From Lathyrus oleraceus (Eukaryota > Streptophyta > Magnoliopsida > Fabales > Fabaceae), in NCBI RefSeq assembly GCF_024323335.1, contig NC_066579.1, positions 358,918,665 through 358,982,664 on the forward strand: DNA of 64,000 nt, read 5' to 3'. The position numbers were made by a program, and so were the translations under genes. The number at the start of each line of letters is the position of its first letter. Positions within the stretch are counted from its first letter, which is position 1. The notes beneath the pieces were generated by a model. That model made no database searches. It saw nothing but the letters and a program-made list of their open reading frames with translations, and was not told where the DNA came from. Below, one piece after another: positions 47,403 through 60,099 of this stretch.

Positions 47403-50198
47403 GAGCTTCAATTGCTCAGAATTCATAACACATTGCGCCAACTTTGATCCCCCATTGAAAACCCTCATTTCTCATAGGATAAGCCTGATAAATTCGTTTG
47501 AATTTGAGCTTGAATCTCCACTGTTTTGGAATTTAATTCTCCAGGAATCCATTGCTTCTAAACCATTCATTTCTCTTCCTACAAGCAATTGAAGTGAATC
47601 CAAGCACAAGCCAGATCAAGATCCATCGTGTTCATACCTCCATTAAATGTAATTTGCAGAAATTTTAAACTCTTTGATTCTCTCAAATTCTTGCTCAATT
47701 CCATTGATTCTTTGGTTGTATGAAGTCCTATCAATGTAGGCAAGAAGATTGAGTTGCTTTGAGGTCAAATCGAAGCAACTCAATTCATGTACCTCAAATT
47801 TCAATTCCACATATCTCTCAATATACTTGGAATTGGAATGAATGGAGGTCAGATTCGAGCTCAGTGCCATTTTTTCTTCAAGATCATGTCCTTGTTTTTC
47901 TTTTTGGTGATGGTTCATCTTGACCAGTCCAGTGAGGTTCACCGGAGAAGATGACCGGAGCTCTGGCTCCGGTGATGACTTGGCAAGGCTGTGAACCATA
48001 GGATCCATGTATTACGTTTTAATCTTGATCGTCCCTTTTAATTACCATTGGTACAACGCAGTTGACTCATATACATGTGGAACGCGCGTTTTGGATCATC
48101 AGATCTGCCACCTCAATTAATGAGGGAGATCTGATGGTCCACGTATTTTTAATTTTCTGATAGTTTATTTTAATTGCACTTTCTTCAATAATTCATATTA
48201 AATTCAACATTGATCCAAAAAATATGGGATTTTCACCAAAAAATTTCAAATATTTTTCTCTTTCATATTTTGAATTAAAATTAATTTTTAGATCATTATT
48301 AATATTTTTCATGAATTAATTGATTTTGAATTTGTTTTTAATTGTTTAAAAATATTTTTAAATGTCCAAAAATTATGAATTTTTTTCTCCAAGGTCATTT
48401 GACCTTGTTTGACCTATGATAAATCTCATGGTCATTTCTTTGGTGTTTTGATGAGATTTTAGGAATTGGACAAAACATATTTGAATTAAATGCATTATTT
48501 TATTATTTTTAATTGAATAAATGTCAATTAAGTTTTGTTGACCATTTGTATTGACTTAATTGAGTTTGCTTGTTTGTTGTTGGGTCTTGGTCAAGTTTGA
48601 TTTGACTTTGTCAAGTTAATATCATTGGATTTAGGGGATTTATGGAATGTACATTCCATCTCCCAAAATAAATGAATGGTATTAATTTGGTAAAAGTCCT
48701 CCTTTGACCAATTTGTGATCTCATTCATCCCCTTTCCTCTTCATCTAATTCCCCTTCTTCATTCATTCATTTTCATTTGGCCTATGACATCTCAAAGTCC
48801 TAATGCTAGTTGATTGAAAAATTGGCATGAGTATGGATGAGATTCGGCCACACCTTTTGCATATTTTTTGTGTGTGGTATGTTTCATGAGAATAGTTCAT
48901 AATACTATGTCTCCAACATGCATTAACACCAAAAGTCTATTGCCCGGCCTCAAATAGTTGTGACTTCTACATAAGTCCAATTACGATTGCTTAACATAGC
49001 GCTAAACTTGTGACACAAAAGGCATAAGCATTCTAGTTAGTGAGATTGTAAGTCTCCCCTCTTTCATGGTATTGTGTGGAAACTTGACCTTCTTTCCTTC
49101 CTCTGGAATATGTTTTGGTTCAAGGGTCCATGCTTGTGATAAGTGGGTTGAGTGTTCTCCAAAGAATGTCTTGAAATGAAAAGCAAAACAAAACTAACTT
49201 CTAACTTACTAACCATTAACTTTTAATTTCAAGCTCTTACTATAATGCAATATACTTTTAGCACTTTATTTAATTTGCCATTGTACATATCATTCTAATT
49301 GTTTATGTTAATATAATTTTCACTTTGTCCATTTGGACCATATTGTGTGATATATTTAGTTTGTGTATACTTTGCTTTGTTTGTGTGGTCTTTGACCATT
49401 AATGTACATAATAAAAATAAAAACCCTAAAAACTTTTGAGTGGACTGTTGGTTTGATTTTGAGCAAATGGACTTAGAATCTAGGCAACCTCCCTAAGCTA
49501 AAGGACTTGGCCAATGCCAACTTGTTGAAGAACCAAGTGCTTGTAATTTGAAGTTCATCTGATACATCTTTGAAGATCTCTCTAAGATTCATCTGCAACA
49601 TTGATCATTGTAAAGCTGTTATTTTGAACCTGTGACTTGTGGAATTCATTTGTTGCATGGGCTATTTTGAAGAAGAACATGAAGCGGATAAGCTTGGATG
49701 AGGCCATCTTTATTTGATGCCTTTCTCTTCAAGATAATATAATTGTGCATTTGTATGTTGTTTGATTCTAAAAGTCCAAGGGAATTCTGGGTTTCTATTG
49801 ACATACTTGTCTATTGGATTGCTACCCATTTGGTCAGATCTTTTCAACTCTAAACTTTTAATTTTGTACATAGGGTAGTCTCTTCATCTTCTCCCCACTT
49901 CTTTAATTTCAAATTTTCAAAACCTCTCCCTCCATTTTCAAAATCTTCTTTGTGTGAACTATTTTTGTTCTAAAATTAGACCACTTTTGCAAAAAGTTAG
50001 AAACCTTAGCCTTATGTCATTGCCTTTTCAAATTTATTTTCTTAAATCAAGCATGTAAATGAACTTAACACCACTTGACCTAAACTTTCAAAAAGCCAAA
50101 AAAATAATTAACCCATTCAAATCATTTTAGGCCTTGGTGCCTTTCAAACTTAAATTTTGTTAAAATCAATACATCCATTTTAAAATTTGTAGCACGAA

Positions 50199-50258
50199 CT
50201 ACGAGGTTTTGATCCCTCATTTTTATGTTGGTACGTAGGCACAAGACCAAAGGTCTTG
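50199..50258 (+). other. Folded leader module, Element III LTR
   Basis: The outer helix is CTACG (50199-50203) with CGTAG (50234-50238). The neighbouring hairpin is CAAGACC (50242-50248) with GGTCTTG (50252-50258), loop AAA. The inner hairpin is weak here (CAT/ATG). On the opposite strand it reads GCCTACGTA...CGTAGTTCG, as in the other LTR families. Only one copy is present. Confidence 0.55.
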
Positions 50259-50360
50259 CCAAACATAAAAGTATAATTAATAAATTCTTTTCTCATCCCC
50301 TCATTCTATTTGTTTGTAAACATCACTTTGCACAAAACACATATGCACACAAAAGGGCTC

Positions 50361-50376
50361 CCTAGGAGTACCTAAG
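50361..50376 (+). other. Hairpin with GAGTAC loop, Element III LTR
   Basis: CCTAG and CTAAG pair around GAGTAC with one C/A mismatch on the sense strand (G-U on the other strand). The perfect palindrome GGTGCTAGCACC follows at 50385-50396. Confidence 0.5.
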
Positions 50377-50597
50377 ACACTTTGGGTGCTAGCACCTTCC
50401 CTCTGTGTAACCAACCCCCTTACCTGTGATCTCCGACTTTTATTAGTTTTTATTTGAAAACTTCTTACTTATTGGGTTTTGTTCATACTTTTCCCTTTTC
50501 CCTTGGAAACAATAAAAGCGCGGTGGCGACTCTTGTTAATTGATCCCTAGCTTGTCAATAGCTTGATGATCATGAATTTCCCGCTACAGAAATTAAG

Positions 50598-50615
50598 TGG
50601 CGACTTTGCTGGGGA
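50598..50615 (+). promoter_or_regulatory. Primer binding site, Element III
   Basis: The sequence TGGCGACTTTGCTGGGGA starts nine bases after the LTR end. It matches the Element I primer site except at one position. Confidence 0.88.
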
Positions 50616-51456
50616 GTAGTCTCCAATGGGTATAGCCTACTTTTTGTGTGAATATATTTGTATATATGTGATGTTTGTACATATGTATGTGTGATATAAT
50701 CTGCTTGTTGTGCATGGTGATCTCTGAGTGGTGAGATAAGTTCTAACCCGAACTTGAGTGCAATTAAGATAGGAGGATGGTATAGTCATGTTCGACTTGT
50801 GTGGAGAGTCCTTAACAAGTTGGCTTGAGATCCATCTGCTCAATGGAGACTCCTTTGAATTTGGAAATGTCACACAAGTATTTGTGGTTAGGCATTACTA
50901 TCTCTAATTGAGTCTGAGAAGCTGGGGACCTTAGAACACTTAACCCATCTTGGCCTATTTAGGACGTAGTGCGGAAACTGTTCAAGTGTATACTTGATAA
51001 CAGTTGTTATGCGATACTACACTCAGACGAGTTTCTCTTGAGAATATTATGGGTCGATGAGTCAGTCATCTTAACCTGTAATATCCGATAGATAAAATTA
51101 AGACTCTGGGAACTTTTTAGAACATGATCTACAGGTTTTTATCCTTAGTTCACTCCTTTGGGATGGTTCTTACCCAGACTCCATGCTCGTGACTTGCAGC
51201 AAACCCTTGATTCTTGGTTGATCCAATCAAGTTTTGTCAATATCAATGGAACTTGGGTGTTGATAAGGTGTAAACCATAATCCACCAAAATGGATTATTG
51301 ATCTTGACAATGACTTAATTCATCCCTTGACCTTTGTTTTCCTTGTGTGTGATCCCTTATTTGTGATTGTTGCATTCATGCATTCATGTGCATCATAACA
51401 TTCATCACACAAAAATTTCAAGGAACTAAGGTATCACTTGCAAATATTTTCAGACC
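50616..51456 (+). other. 5' leader of Element III
   Basis: This leader of about 840 bp runs between the primer site and ORF1. It contains a TA/TG-rich stretch near 50650-50700 and no credible gene. Confidence 0.6.
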
Positions 51457-52959
51457 ATGGATTATGGACGAAGGAACACTAAGAAGTACTGTTTCAGATG
51501 TCCCGACTTGAAAGAGTTAAGGAAGCTAGTATCTTTTGTATTAGATCCCTTGGACTTCAAACAACGTCATGGGAAGCTTCTGCCTATCTTGTTTGCTGAT
51601 GTAGTTGAAGGACTCTTGAGTGTGTTGGTGCAGTTCTATGATCCTCTCTATCATTGTTTCACTTTCCCAGATTTTCAGCTTGGGTCTACCTTGGAGGAGT
51701 ATTCTCATCTTTTGGGGATACCTGTTTCTAGTAGAGTGCCTTTTAGTGGATTGGAGGAGTTTCCCTGGTCTAGTATTATTGCTGAAGCTTTTCACTTGAA
51801 GAAGTTTGAGATAGAGGCTCATTGGGTGAAGAAAGGAGGGTTATTTGGGTTGCCATTTATTTTCCTCATCAAGGAAGCTATTACTTTTGCTCAAGCTGGT
51901 AGTATGGACGCTTTTGAAGCTATCTTTGTGTTGCTCATCTATGGATTAGCTTTGTTCCCTAACATTGATGGTTTTGTTGATGTTAACGCCATTAGACTTT
52001 TCTTGATTGGGAATCCTGTGCCTACTTTGTTGGGTGACATGTCTTTCTCTTTGCATCTAAGGAATTCTTAGGGTGGTGGAATGATTGTTTGTTGCATTCC
52101 TCTTCTGTACAAGTGGTTTATTTCGCACTTGCCTCAGACACCTACTTTTATGGAGAACAAACAATGTCTAAGGTGGTCTCAGAGACTTGTGTCTCTCACT
52201 AATAATGATATAGTTTGGTATGACCTGTCTTTAAGCAGTTTGGAGATTATTGATAGTTGTGGTGAATTCTCTAATGTGCCTCTCATTGGTACAGAAGGAG
52301 GAATTAACTACAACCCTGCTTTGGCTCGTCGTCAACTTGGGTTCCCCTTGAGAGACAAACCTAATAACACTTTGTTAGAAGGTCTTTTCTATCAAGAGGG
52401 TAAAGATTCCCAACATTTAAAGCAGAAGATTGTGCATGCTTGGCATAATATGCATAGGAAAGGAAGATCCGAGCTTGGTTCGCGCAATTGTGTAGCTTTG
52501 GAAGCTTACACTCTTTGGGTGAAGAAGAGAGCTTTGGAGTTGAAGATGTCTTATCCTTGTGAAAGACCTATGTCTATGGTTGTGGTTGAGCCATTAACTC
52601 TCCCTAACCAAGATGTAGAGGAGTTGGAAGACGCGTTCGCCAAGATGAAGCAAGAGAAGGATATGTGGGAAGAGCGACTTCATGCTTTGAGCAAGAAGCA
52701 TGAGGAGTTGCAATGGGAGTCTAAGGACAAAGATGCACTGATGGAGCTACTTGAAGACTGAGTGACGAAGAGACAGAGAGAGCCAGAGGTTTCATCTTCT
52801 AGCATGCCTCGGCCTTCCGTTGCTTGGAAGAAGATTGTTGACCAGCTTGTCCTCGAGAAGACTCGGATGAAGGCTTCTTTTGAGACCGAGATCCGTCGCA
52901 TTCGAAGGAAATACGCGCCTTCAGCCAGATCTTCTGACATTGTTGTTAGGGATCCTTAG
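51457..52959 (+). pseudogene. ORF1 of Element III
   Basis: It starts MDYGRRNTKKYCFRCPDLKE and continues FADVVEGLLSVLVQFYDPLY, LEEYSHLLGIPVSSRVPFSG, EIEAHWVKKGGLFGL, DIVWYDLSLSSLEII and LGFPLRDKPNNTLLEGLFYQ. A charged, likely coiled-coil end follows (MKQEKDMWEERLHALSKKHE, TRMKASFETEIRRIRRK). TAG at 52069-52071 (Lys in Element II) and TGA at 52759-52761 interrupt it; otherwise about 500 codons are in phase. The fold resembles plant mobile-domain proteins in its LLGIP and NIDGFVD phrases, but I am not sure of that. Role unknown. It is present in full Ogre elements and missing in Element I. Confidence 0.85.
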
Positions 52960-53195
52960 GATGACTAGTCTCCTTTTCTCTTGTATCTTTTTATTTTGGT
53001 TTCTGAAATTGTACTCAGTGTAATCCTTCCAATTTATATAAATAAACAGAGATTTTTGGTTATATCAAATTATTACAATTTCCATTTAAATATTTTATAT
53101 TTGCAAATGATATAGTAAGTTCCTTGGAAATAAAAATTATCAAGCATTGCATTTCATGCATCATTTGCATAAGCAGGTTTTTTCTAGGTGTCTGA

Positions 53196-54727
53196 TTGAT
53201 GTTCTTCTGTGCTTTAGCGAAGCTGACTCACCGGTACAACACCAGAGCCAATCATCTGAGAATTATGGAGCACTTAGAGCAAGAGAACCGAGAGATGAAG
53301 GACGAGATCGCCCGACTGACTGCCATGATGGAGTCAGTTCTTGCTGCTCAAAGCCAAGCTTCTCCAACGCCTACAACTCCTCCCGCGAGGACTGTTACTA
53401 CGGAAGTGGTTACCTCTACCGTGGCTGCTGCCACCGCCCACTTTGCACCGAACTTGCCTGCCGGATTCCCGTGGGGAATGCCGCCCAACTTTGTGCCAGA
53501 AGGCTTTACGCCTACCTTTGCTTCCATGTCGGTATCTAGCATGGTCATGTCTGTGCCACCTCTAGTTGTGCACACTTTGCCTCGCGTAAAGGATACCATC
53601 TATCATTCTGAGCCGTCTGAGGGTCCAGATGTTTATGAGAAGATGGATGAAATAAAAGACCAATTCCTTGAGTTGCGCAAGGAACTGAAGACGCTGAGAG
53701 GGAAAGATTTGTTTGGGAAGAGTGTTGTCGAGTTATGCTTAGTACCCAATGTGAAAATCCCGGTGAAATTCAAAGTGCCTGACTTTGAGAAGTATAAGGG
53801 GAATTCTTGTCCACTCAGTCATCTTGTGATGTATGCCCGCAAGATGTCAACTCAGACAGATAACGACCAATTGCTTATTCACTACTTCCAGGATAGCCTG
53901 ACAGGCGTTGCACTCTGCTGGTATATGGGGTTGGATAGTGCAAGCATCCACACTTTCAATGACCTAGGTGAGACTTTTGTGAAGCAGTACAAGTACAATG
54001 TGGATATGGCGCCAGATAGAGACCAATTGAGGTCTATGTCTCAGAAAGGCAAAGAGACATTCAAGGAATACGCGCAGAGATAAAGGGAGTTGGCTTCCCA
54101 GATCACTCCTCCATTGGAGGAGAAAGAGATGACAAAAATCTTTCTGAAAACCCTGAGTTCATTTTATTATGAACGCATGATCGCCAGTGCCCCTAGTGAT
54201 TTTACCGAAATGGTAAATATGGGGATGAGACATGAAGAAGGGGTCCGTGAGAGACGTTTGTCAAAAGATGGGGCGTCAACCAGTAAGAGGTATAACCGTG
54301 GTTTTAACAAGAAGAAATATAGTGAAGCAAATGCAATTTCCAGCGGAAGACAGAGGAGGCCTCAGATCAGAAGAAATCCACCACCCCGTCAACAACATCA
54401 TCAAGTGTCATTAGTAATTCCGGTATTTTCTAATCAGCAAGCAACACCAATTCAATAACAACAACATCAACGTCAGCAACAACAACCACAATAAAGGACG
54501 AACACCTACAACAACAATCATCATCAGCAACAGAACTTCGAGAGAAAGAAGGTCTCTTTTGACCCGATTCCTATGTCGTATGCAGAGTTATATCCCTCGT
54601 TGGTTCTCAAGAACTTGATTCAAGCGAGGAATCCACCACATATCCCAGAACCACTTCCTATAAACCTGAGCTCCGATGTGCTTTTCATCAGGGTGCACCT
54701 GGGCATTATATTGAAAACTGCTATCCA
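53196..54727 (+). pseudogene. gag: Gag of Element III
   Basis: The likely true start is MEHLEQENREMKDEIARLTA (53264). The capsid core follows (FEKYKGNSCPLSHLVMYARK, WYMGLDSASIHTFNDLGETF). TAA at 54081-54083 replaces a Trp in YAQRWRELA. The core continues to 54458 (ITPPLEEKEMTKIFLKTLSS), then a Q-rich stretch with further stops. A frameshift near 54660 puts the knuckle (CAFHQGAPGHYIENC, 54676-54720) in another phase. The spacer 52960-53195 before it holds a TTTAG that may be a splice acceptor (53217). Gag packages element RNA; this copy is broken. Confidence 0.88.
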
Positions 54728-56363
54728 TTGAAGTATGAGGTGCAAAAGCTTATGAAGAGTGGTATGGTGTCCTTTGAGGACCGCGCGCCAAATGTGAAAG
54801 CTAACCCTTTGCCCGCTCACGGGAACTCTTCAATGAATATGATGGACGGTTGTCCCGGTGAATTCAAGGTTTTTGATGTCCAGTTTATCCGAAGATCTTT
54901 GGTGCAGATGCATAAAGATATTTGTTTGGTGAGTGATTGTGAACATGACCATGATCATTGTGTTATTTGTAGCGTGAACCCAAGAGGGTGTGATATGGTG
55001 AAAAGGGTCATCCAACATCTGATGGACGAAGGCATGATCCAGATTGTTCAATCCTGTCATGTAGATAACGATGTTAATGTCATAGTGCCCATTTTCAAGC
55101 AACAAGAACGGTTGACAATCCAGTATGATAGCAGCAACAACAAGAATGTCAGTCAGAGATCAGTATCGCCGTTGGTAATACGGTTAGTGGGCCCAGTCCC
55201 GTATGTATTTAATAAGGTTGTATCGTACCAGTATAATGCTACAATGGTGAAGAATGGTCAAGAGGTCCTGTTACCTACGACTAGTTTGGTGGTAAGCATT
55301 GCTGATGTTATAAAGGTGACCCACACTGGTCGAGTGTTTGGGCCAGTTGTCCCAGAGGAAACATTGGTTGGTAAGAAGATGGAGGTACCTAATGTAGATC
55401 TGGTTGGTTGTTCAAAGGATAAGTCTGGTGAATCCAGCAACTTGAAAACCAATGATGATGATGAGGTACTCCGACTGATTAAAATGAGTGAATTTAATGT
55501 GGTTGAGCAGCTGCTCCAGACTCCCTCAATGATTTCCGTGTTGTCTCTGCTTTTGAATTCCGAAGCACACAGAGAAGCACTGCAGAGAGTTCTTGAACAA
55601 GCATATGTAGAGCAGGATGTTACTATGGATCAGTTTGATCACATTGTGGCTAACATCACTTCATGCAATAATCTAAGCTTTTGCGACAAAGAACTCCCTA
55701 AGGAGGGAAGAAATCATAATCTGGCTTTGCATATTTCAATGAACTGCAAGGAAGATGTTTTGTCAAATGTGCTTGTTGACACCGGTTCGTCACTCAATAT
55801 GCTTCCGATGTCAACTTTATCGAAGCTATCTTACCAAGGAGCTCCCATGAGGTATAGTGGGGTGATTATCAAAGCCTTTGATGGCTCATGCAAAACAATT
55901 ATTGGTGAAGTGGACCTTCTAGTTAAGATAGGTCCGAGTGATTTTCAGATTACTTTTTAAGTAATGGATATCCACCCGACCTACAACTGTTTATTGGGAA
56001 GGCCATGGATTCATAAGGCAGGGGTTGTTACCTCCACTCTGCACCAGAAGCTCAAATTTGTCAAGAATGGCAAGCTAGTGATTGTTGGAGGAGAGAAAGC
56101 ACTGTTGGTTAGCCATCTGTCATCTTTCTCCTATGTGGAAGCTAAGGATGAGGTTAGAACTCTGTTCCAAGCCTTATCTATTGCTGCTGAGAAGAGAGTT
56201 GGGGCACCTATGTTGCGGAGGGTTCATTCATGGCAATGAACAACACTTAGCTGATGTGTTAGAGGATAGTGAAGAGGAAGACTGCACCAACTTTGTGACG
56301 CATGGAAGGACATGCAACAATTGGACTGTTGTTGATATTCCTGTTATTTTGCATCGATCTAAG
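54728..56363 (+). pseudogene. pol: Protease region of Element III, up to the intron
   Basis: A 410-codon frame (54728-55960) continues from the knuckle: CPGEFKVFDVQFIRRSLVQM, SEFNVVEQLLQTPSMISVLS and the aspartic protease site LVDTGSSLNMLP (Asp at 55778-55780), so the active site is preserved. TAA at 55958-55960 replaces Gln in TFQVMDIH; the frame resumes with MDIHPTYNCLLGRPWIHKAG. After a further frameshift near 56235 comes the exon end with DIPVILHRSK. The solo LTR starts at 56364, directly at the splice donor. Confidence 0.88.
56359..56363. repeat. Left target duplication CTAAG of solo LTR
   Basis: CTAAG directly precedes TGTCGCATTA at 56364 and recurs at 61132-61136 after GTGCTACA. Confidence 0.93.
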
Positions 56364-56547
56364 TGTCGCATTACGCGAAAAACCGACGGGAAAACAAGAA
56401 CAACAGAGCCGCCACCGTGTGTTATTTATCCCAAAAGAGGGAAAGGAAACGCTCAGAGTAAACCTGGAAAGAACATGGTCTCGTGACCAAAGAGAATGGG
56501 ATCGGGAGTCGGTTATGCGAAGGGAAGGTATTAGCACCCCTACGCAT

Positions 56548-56563
56548 CCGTCGTACTCGACGG
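56548..56563 (-). other. Hairpin with GTACTC loop, solo LTR
   Basis: CCGTC (56548-56552) pairs with GACGG (56559-56563) around GTACTC. Confidence 0.6.
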
Positions 56564-56663
56564 GATCCACGCACAATAGGAAGGAAAATGGTTGCTAAAA
56601 CACTGCTCAAACACACACACACTGGCTGAAAGAGACACAAGGAAACGGACAAGACTGACTCGG

Positions 56664-56723
56664 CAGGATACCGCATCCTGGGCCTACTTAGTCTATCAGG
56701 CATAGACATCAGAGTCGAAGTAG
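56664..56723 (-). other. Folded leader module a, solo LTR
   Basis: CAGGAT (56664-56669) pairs with ATCCTG (56675-56680), loop ACCGC. The outer helix is CTACTT (56684-56689) with AAGTAG (56718-56723). The inner helix is GTCTAT (56691-56696) with ATAGAC (56702-56707), loop CAGGC. Both helices of the second fold differ from other copies on both sides at once, the best compensatory case in the window. Confidence 0.7.
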
Positions 56724-56752
56724 TTCGGACCGGGGAAACGACACATGCTCGC

Positions 56753-56814
56753 TAGGATGTCGCATCCTATGCATACGTATCTCCTTTGGACGAAGGAGAA
56801 TCAGAGCATTCGTA
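56753..56814 (-). other. Folded leader module b, solo LTR
   Basis: TAGGATG (56753-56759) pairs with CATCCTA (56763-56769), loop TCG. The outer helix TACG/CGTA is short. The inner helix is CTCCTT (56781-56786) with AAGGAG (56793-56798), loop TGGACG. Confidence 0.65.
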
Positions 56815-57003
56815 GCTCGGCTGACACACGCACAAACAAACAGACAAAGGCAAACGTGGAGCCCAAATGCCAATCACTGGACTTACATCAGCATCCGAAC
56901 CAACAAACACACACAGGAAACCAACTGCCAATCGCTGGACTTATGTCGGACTCCAACCAGAAAAGGAGAAACAAACTCACACAAACAAAACAAAAGGGCA
57001 CCC

Positions 57004-57065
57004 GGAGAGATCAGCTCATCTCCTGCCTACGTACCTCATCTGGTATGAGGATCAGGGCGACGTAG
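57004..57065 (-). other. Folded leader module c, solo LTR
   Basis: GGAGA (57004-57008) pairs with TCTCC (57019-57023). The outer helix is CTACGT (57027-57032) with ACGTAG (57060-57065). The inner helix is CCTCAT (57034-57039) with ATGAGG (57045-57050), loop CTGGT. All three are perfect. Confidence 0.7.
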
Positions 57066-57189
57066 TTCCCCCACGCAGGGACACAGGACTAGCCTAACCA
57101 GATAACAGAGGGAGACACAACACTAGGGAGACTACGACTCGAGCCTAGATGTTGTCATGCAAAATCATCCCTAAGTTAAGGTTTCTAGC

Positions 57190-57310
57190 TAACTTGCACA
57201 GGAAGCAAGCCTATCCTAAATATGACTTGCACAGGAAACAAGCCACACCTAACCTAACTTGCACAGGAAGCAAGCTAAACTAAACCTAACTTGGCAGGAA
57301 GCAAGTCAAA
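57190..57310. repeat. Minisatellite acttgcacaggaagcaag in solo LTR
   Basis: Four degenerate units of about 31-36 bp share cttgcacaggaagcaag(c/t). The Element I LTR has a single related phrase near 2548-2566. Confidence 0.8.
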
Positions 57311-60091
57311 CAAACACACAAGCACAGGTAACACACACTATATGCAAGCAATGGGCTCAATCAAAGTTAGGTTTTAGTCGAGGGGTCATATCAACCTCAA
57401 CAAACAAACCACTGGAACTGGGTAGTGTTAGCTCTTAACCTTGCCATTGAGGGGCTAAGGTGAAGCAGATGAAAGGTGAGTGAAGATAGGACTTCACAGC
57501 TCTTATCCCTGGCCTGGGAGAGCTTAAGACAAGAATGTGTGGGTTCAGAAAGTGGGAACCCTTCTACACATTTGAAACTGACTCAACTGTACAATTGTAC
57601 AAGATCTTGGGTTTGTATCTGCAATGCATCAACACAGTGGTGTGAGCAAAGCAGATGACACACAGAATAGCAGGGGATAGTTTGCATATCCCTTGGGTTC
57701 TGCCAATTGCCTCTTCACTTAGGAGGTCTTTGACTCTATACAAGGACAAATGTAAACAGTCACAAACATTGCCTCTTAAGGAGGACTTCAGACAGTTGCC
57801 TGGCCAAATAACAGGCCAGGTCTTCCAGACTACATGAAGATAAGAAGTTATACCTCAATGCAAATTGCTATTAAGCAAAGCAAAGCAAAGTTCTTAAAGA
57901 ACTATAAGCAACTAAAGGTACCTGAAACCAGTCAGACAACATCAGTATTCAATTCAAAGTTAAATCAAAATGAGATAGAAATCAACAGTCAACACAGTCA
58001 GTTAAATGTGAAATGCACAAGGCTCGAAGCATGTGAGCCAAGCAACCTACAAAACAAACAAGTTATTCATGACAATCAAGCAAGCTCAATCAATTTGTAT
58101 AAGTTTCTTTGGGCAATTGCTTCTTAACCTGAAAAAATGAACTCAAACATGAGCAACAAGACCACTAGGACAAGCCTAGGGTCAAAAGGGGATGAGAAAG
58201 TCAAAACAGCAAGTGATATTCAATCAAAATCATATTCAAACAATCAAGAAGCAAACTCAAGTGTTCCCATGTTCATATCATTCATCATCATGATTTCATA
58301 AGCAAATTAGGTCAAAGCATGGCATACGGAAGCTCAAAGGAGTCAACAGAAATATGCAACTCAAATCCAATCACAAACAATTCCAAAAATTCTCAAATAA
58401 TTCATGATCAAACATCATCCATAACATGATAAGCACACCAAATTTCAGCTCAATTGGATCATGGGAAGTAGGGAAATGAAAATCAGAAAGGCAAGGCAAG
58501 TTCAAACATGCTCAAAGAAGTCAACCAAACATGCACCAACTTCAATAAATCATAAATCAGTGACAACATATGAGAAATGAATGGGATTAAAACCATGATA
58601 AACCTTAAGATGTCTACTAATCACATGTAAAATTTCATGTCCATCCAATAATGTATGAGAATTTCACAAAACAAATGGCATCAAATGTCACAAAAGTCAA
58701 CATTTTGGTCAAACAGGGGAGAAATTATCAATCAAATAGAGAATGCATTCCAAAATTCCAGAAAAATTCATACACATTCTCAACATCCATAAGCATGCTC
58801 ATGCAAAAAATCAGACCATTTAGAGTTCATTAGGCAAGGTAAATAAAATCATGAAGTTGGACATCAATGGTGTGACACAAATTGTCACACCCTAATTCAA
58901 AAAATCATAACTCTCAAACCAGCAATGATAAATTCACAAACTCTACACCAAAATCACCATGAATGTGTCTAGTTTAAGCACAAAAAATTTGGGAGCCATT
59001 GGATAAAGCATCATCATTTCACAATTGATTTGGCAAGGTGTACAAAAAATGGACACATGAACAAAACTCTAGCACAATTAAAAATCCATCCATGCCAAAA
59101 ATCTGGAAAATATATGATAAAAAACTAGAGATTATGATGAACAATCCACAAAAAAACCCCATCAGAATTGGATAAGGAATGATCAACTTATGAATTTTCT
59201 AATATTGGCCATGTAAATGAAATAAATATTGCAAAATTAAAATGATTTAATGAAATAATAAACATGGAATGGCAGTTTGGTAATTAAGCGTTCATGTTAA
59301 TGAAACGCTGCGCATCAACAGTAAGCGTGTCACGCGTGGATTGGCTCATGGCTAATGAAATAGTACCTTCATGCAAAACACGATCCCAGCCAACAGAACA
59401 AGAATTCTGGGTTTTTTAACATTTAGGGCTCGCGCTACAGTGTACATGTTCATCAATGGGGATGAACTTTTTTCCCAGAAATTGCAATCAAATACACTAA
59501 TCGAACCAGCCAAGCATAAATAACATAAATCCAACAACCATTTACACCAATTCGAGCTATCAAAGAAGAATCATGCAAAAACATGTTTGAACATCCAATT
59601 TCATTTCAGCATAACTTTGTAAATACTCAACCATTTTCCTTGGTTCAAAGCTCATTGCAATCATGGTAAAGAGATCTATAAGAAGCATAGCATGGTTTAG
59701 TGAATAGAGAGATTCGAAAATTTACCAAAGTTGAAGAACAGTTGTGCTGCAGTTGTTGTTTGGCTGTGCAAGGCAAAAACAGTTGTTCTACAAGCTTCTA
59801 AATGATGAATGAATGAAGGAATTTGGCTCAGCTACCTTGCTTTTAGCTCAAATCGAAAATTGCCATGGAAGAGCTTCTTCAAAACAGTCCATGAATCCTT
59901 GCTTACAGCTGGACAGTAATGCTCACAATAGCTTCCAAATGGTTTGTAAATGGTGGAACAAACAACAATGCTCGAGTCCTTTTGGATTTTTTTCAGAAAA
60001 AGTTCAAGGTGAGGAAAATGAGGATTTGAGAGCAAAGTGGATTTGATCTGTTTGAATGAAAGTGGCTAGGGTTTTCCAACAGAAAATGGAG

Positions 60092-60099
60092 AATATATA
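60092..60099 (-). promoter_or_regulatory. Candidate TATA box, solo LTR
   Basis: The minus strand reads CATATATATTCTCC about 1030 bp from the LTR start. This is a weaker call than in the Element III LTR. Confidence 0.4.

Larger units (their letters stand above)
45898..50588 (+). repeat. Element III 5' LTR (4691 bp)
   Basis: It runs from TGTAAGACCCC to TTCCCGCTACA, followed nine bases later by a primer site. The flank before it is ORF1 coding sequence of Element II (last five bases ATAAT); the matching duplication would lie beyond the window. A TATA box at 47395-47402 gives a U3 of about 1.5 kb. The U3 holds several loosely repeated cassettes with cataactt-, tttcatgtt- and acaa-type phrases (about 46530-47110). 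One folded module is at 50199-50258 and a GTACTC-type hairpin at 50361-50376. ORFs inside are not credible genes. Confidence 0.93.
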
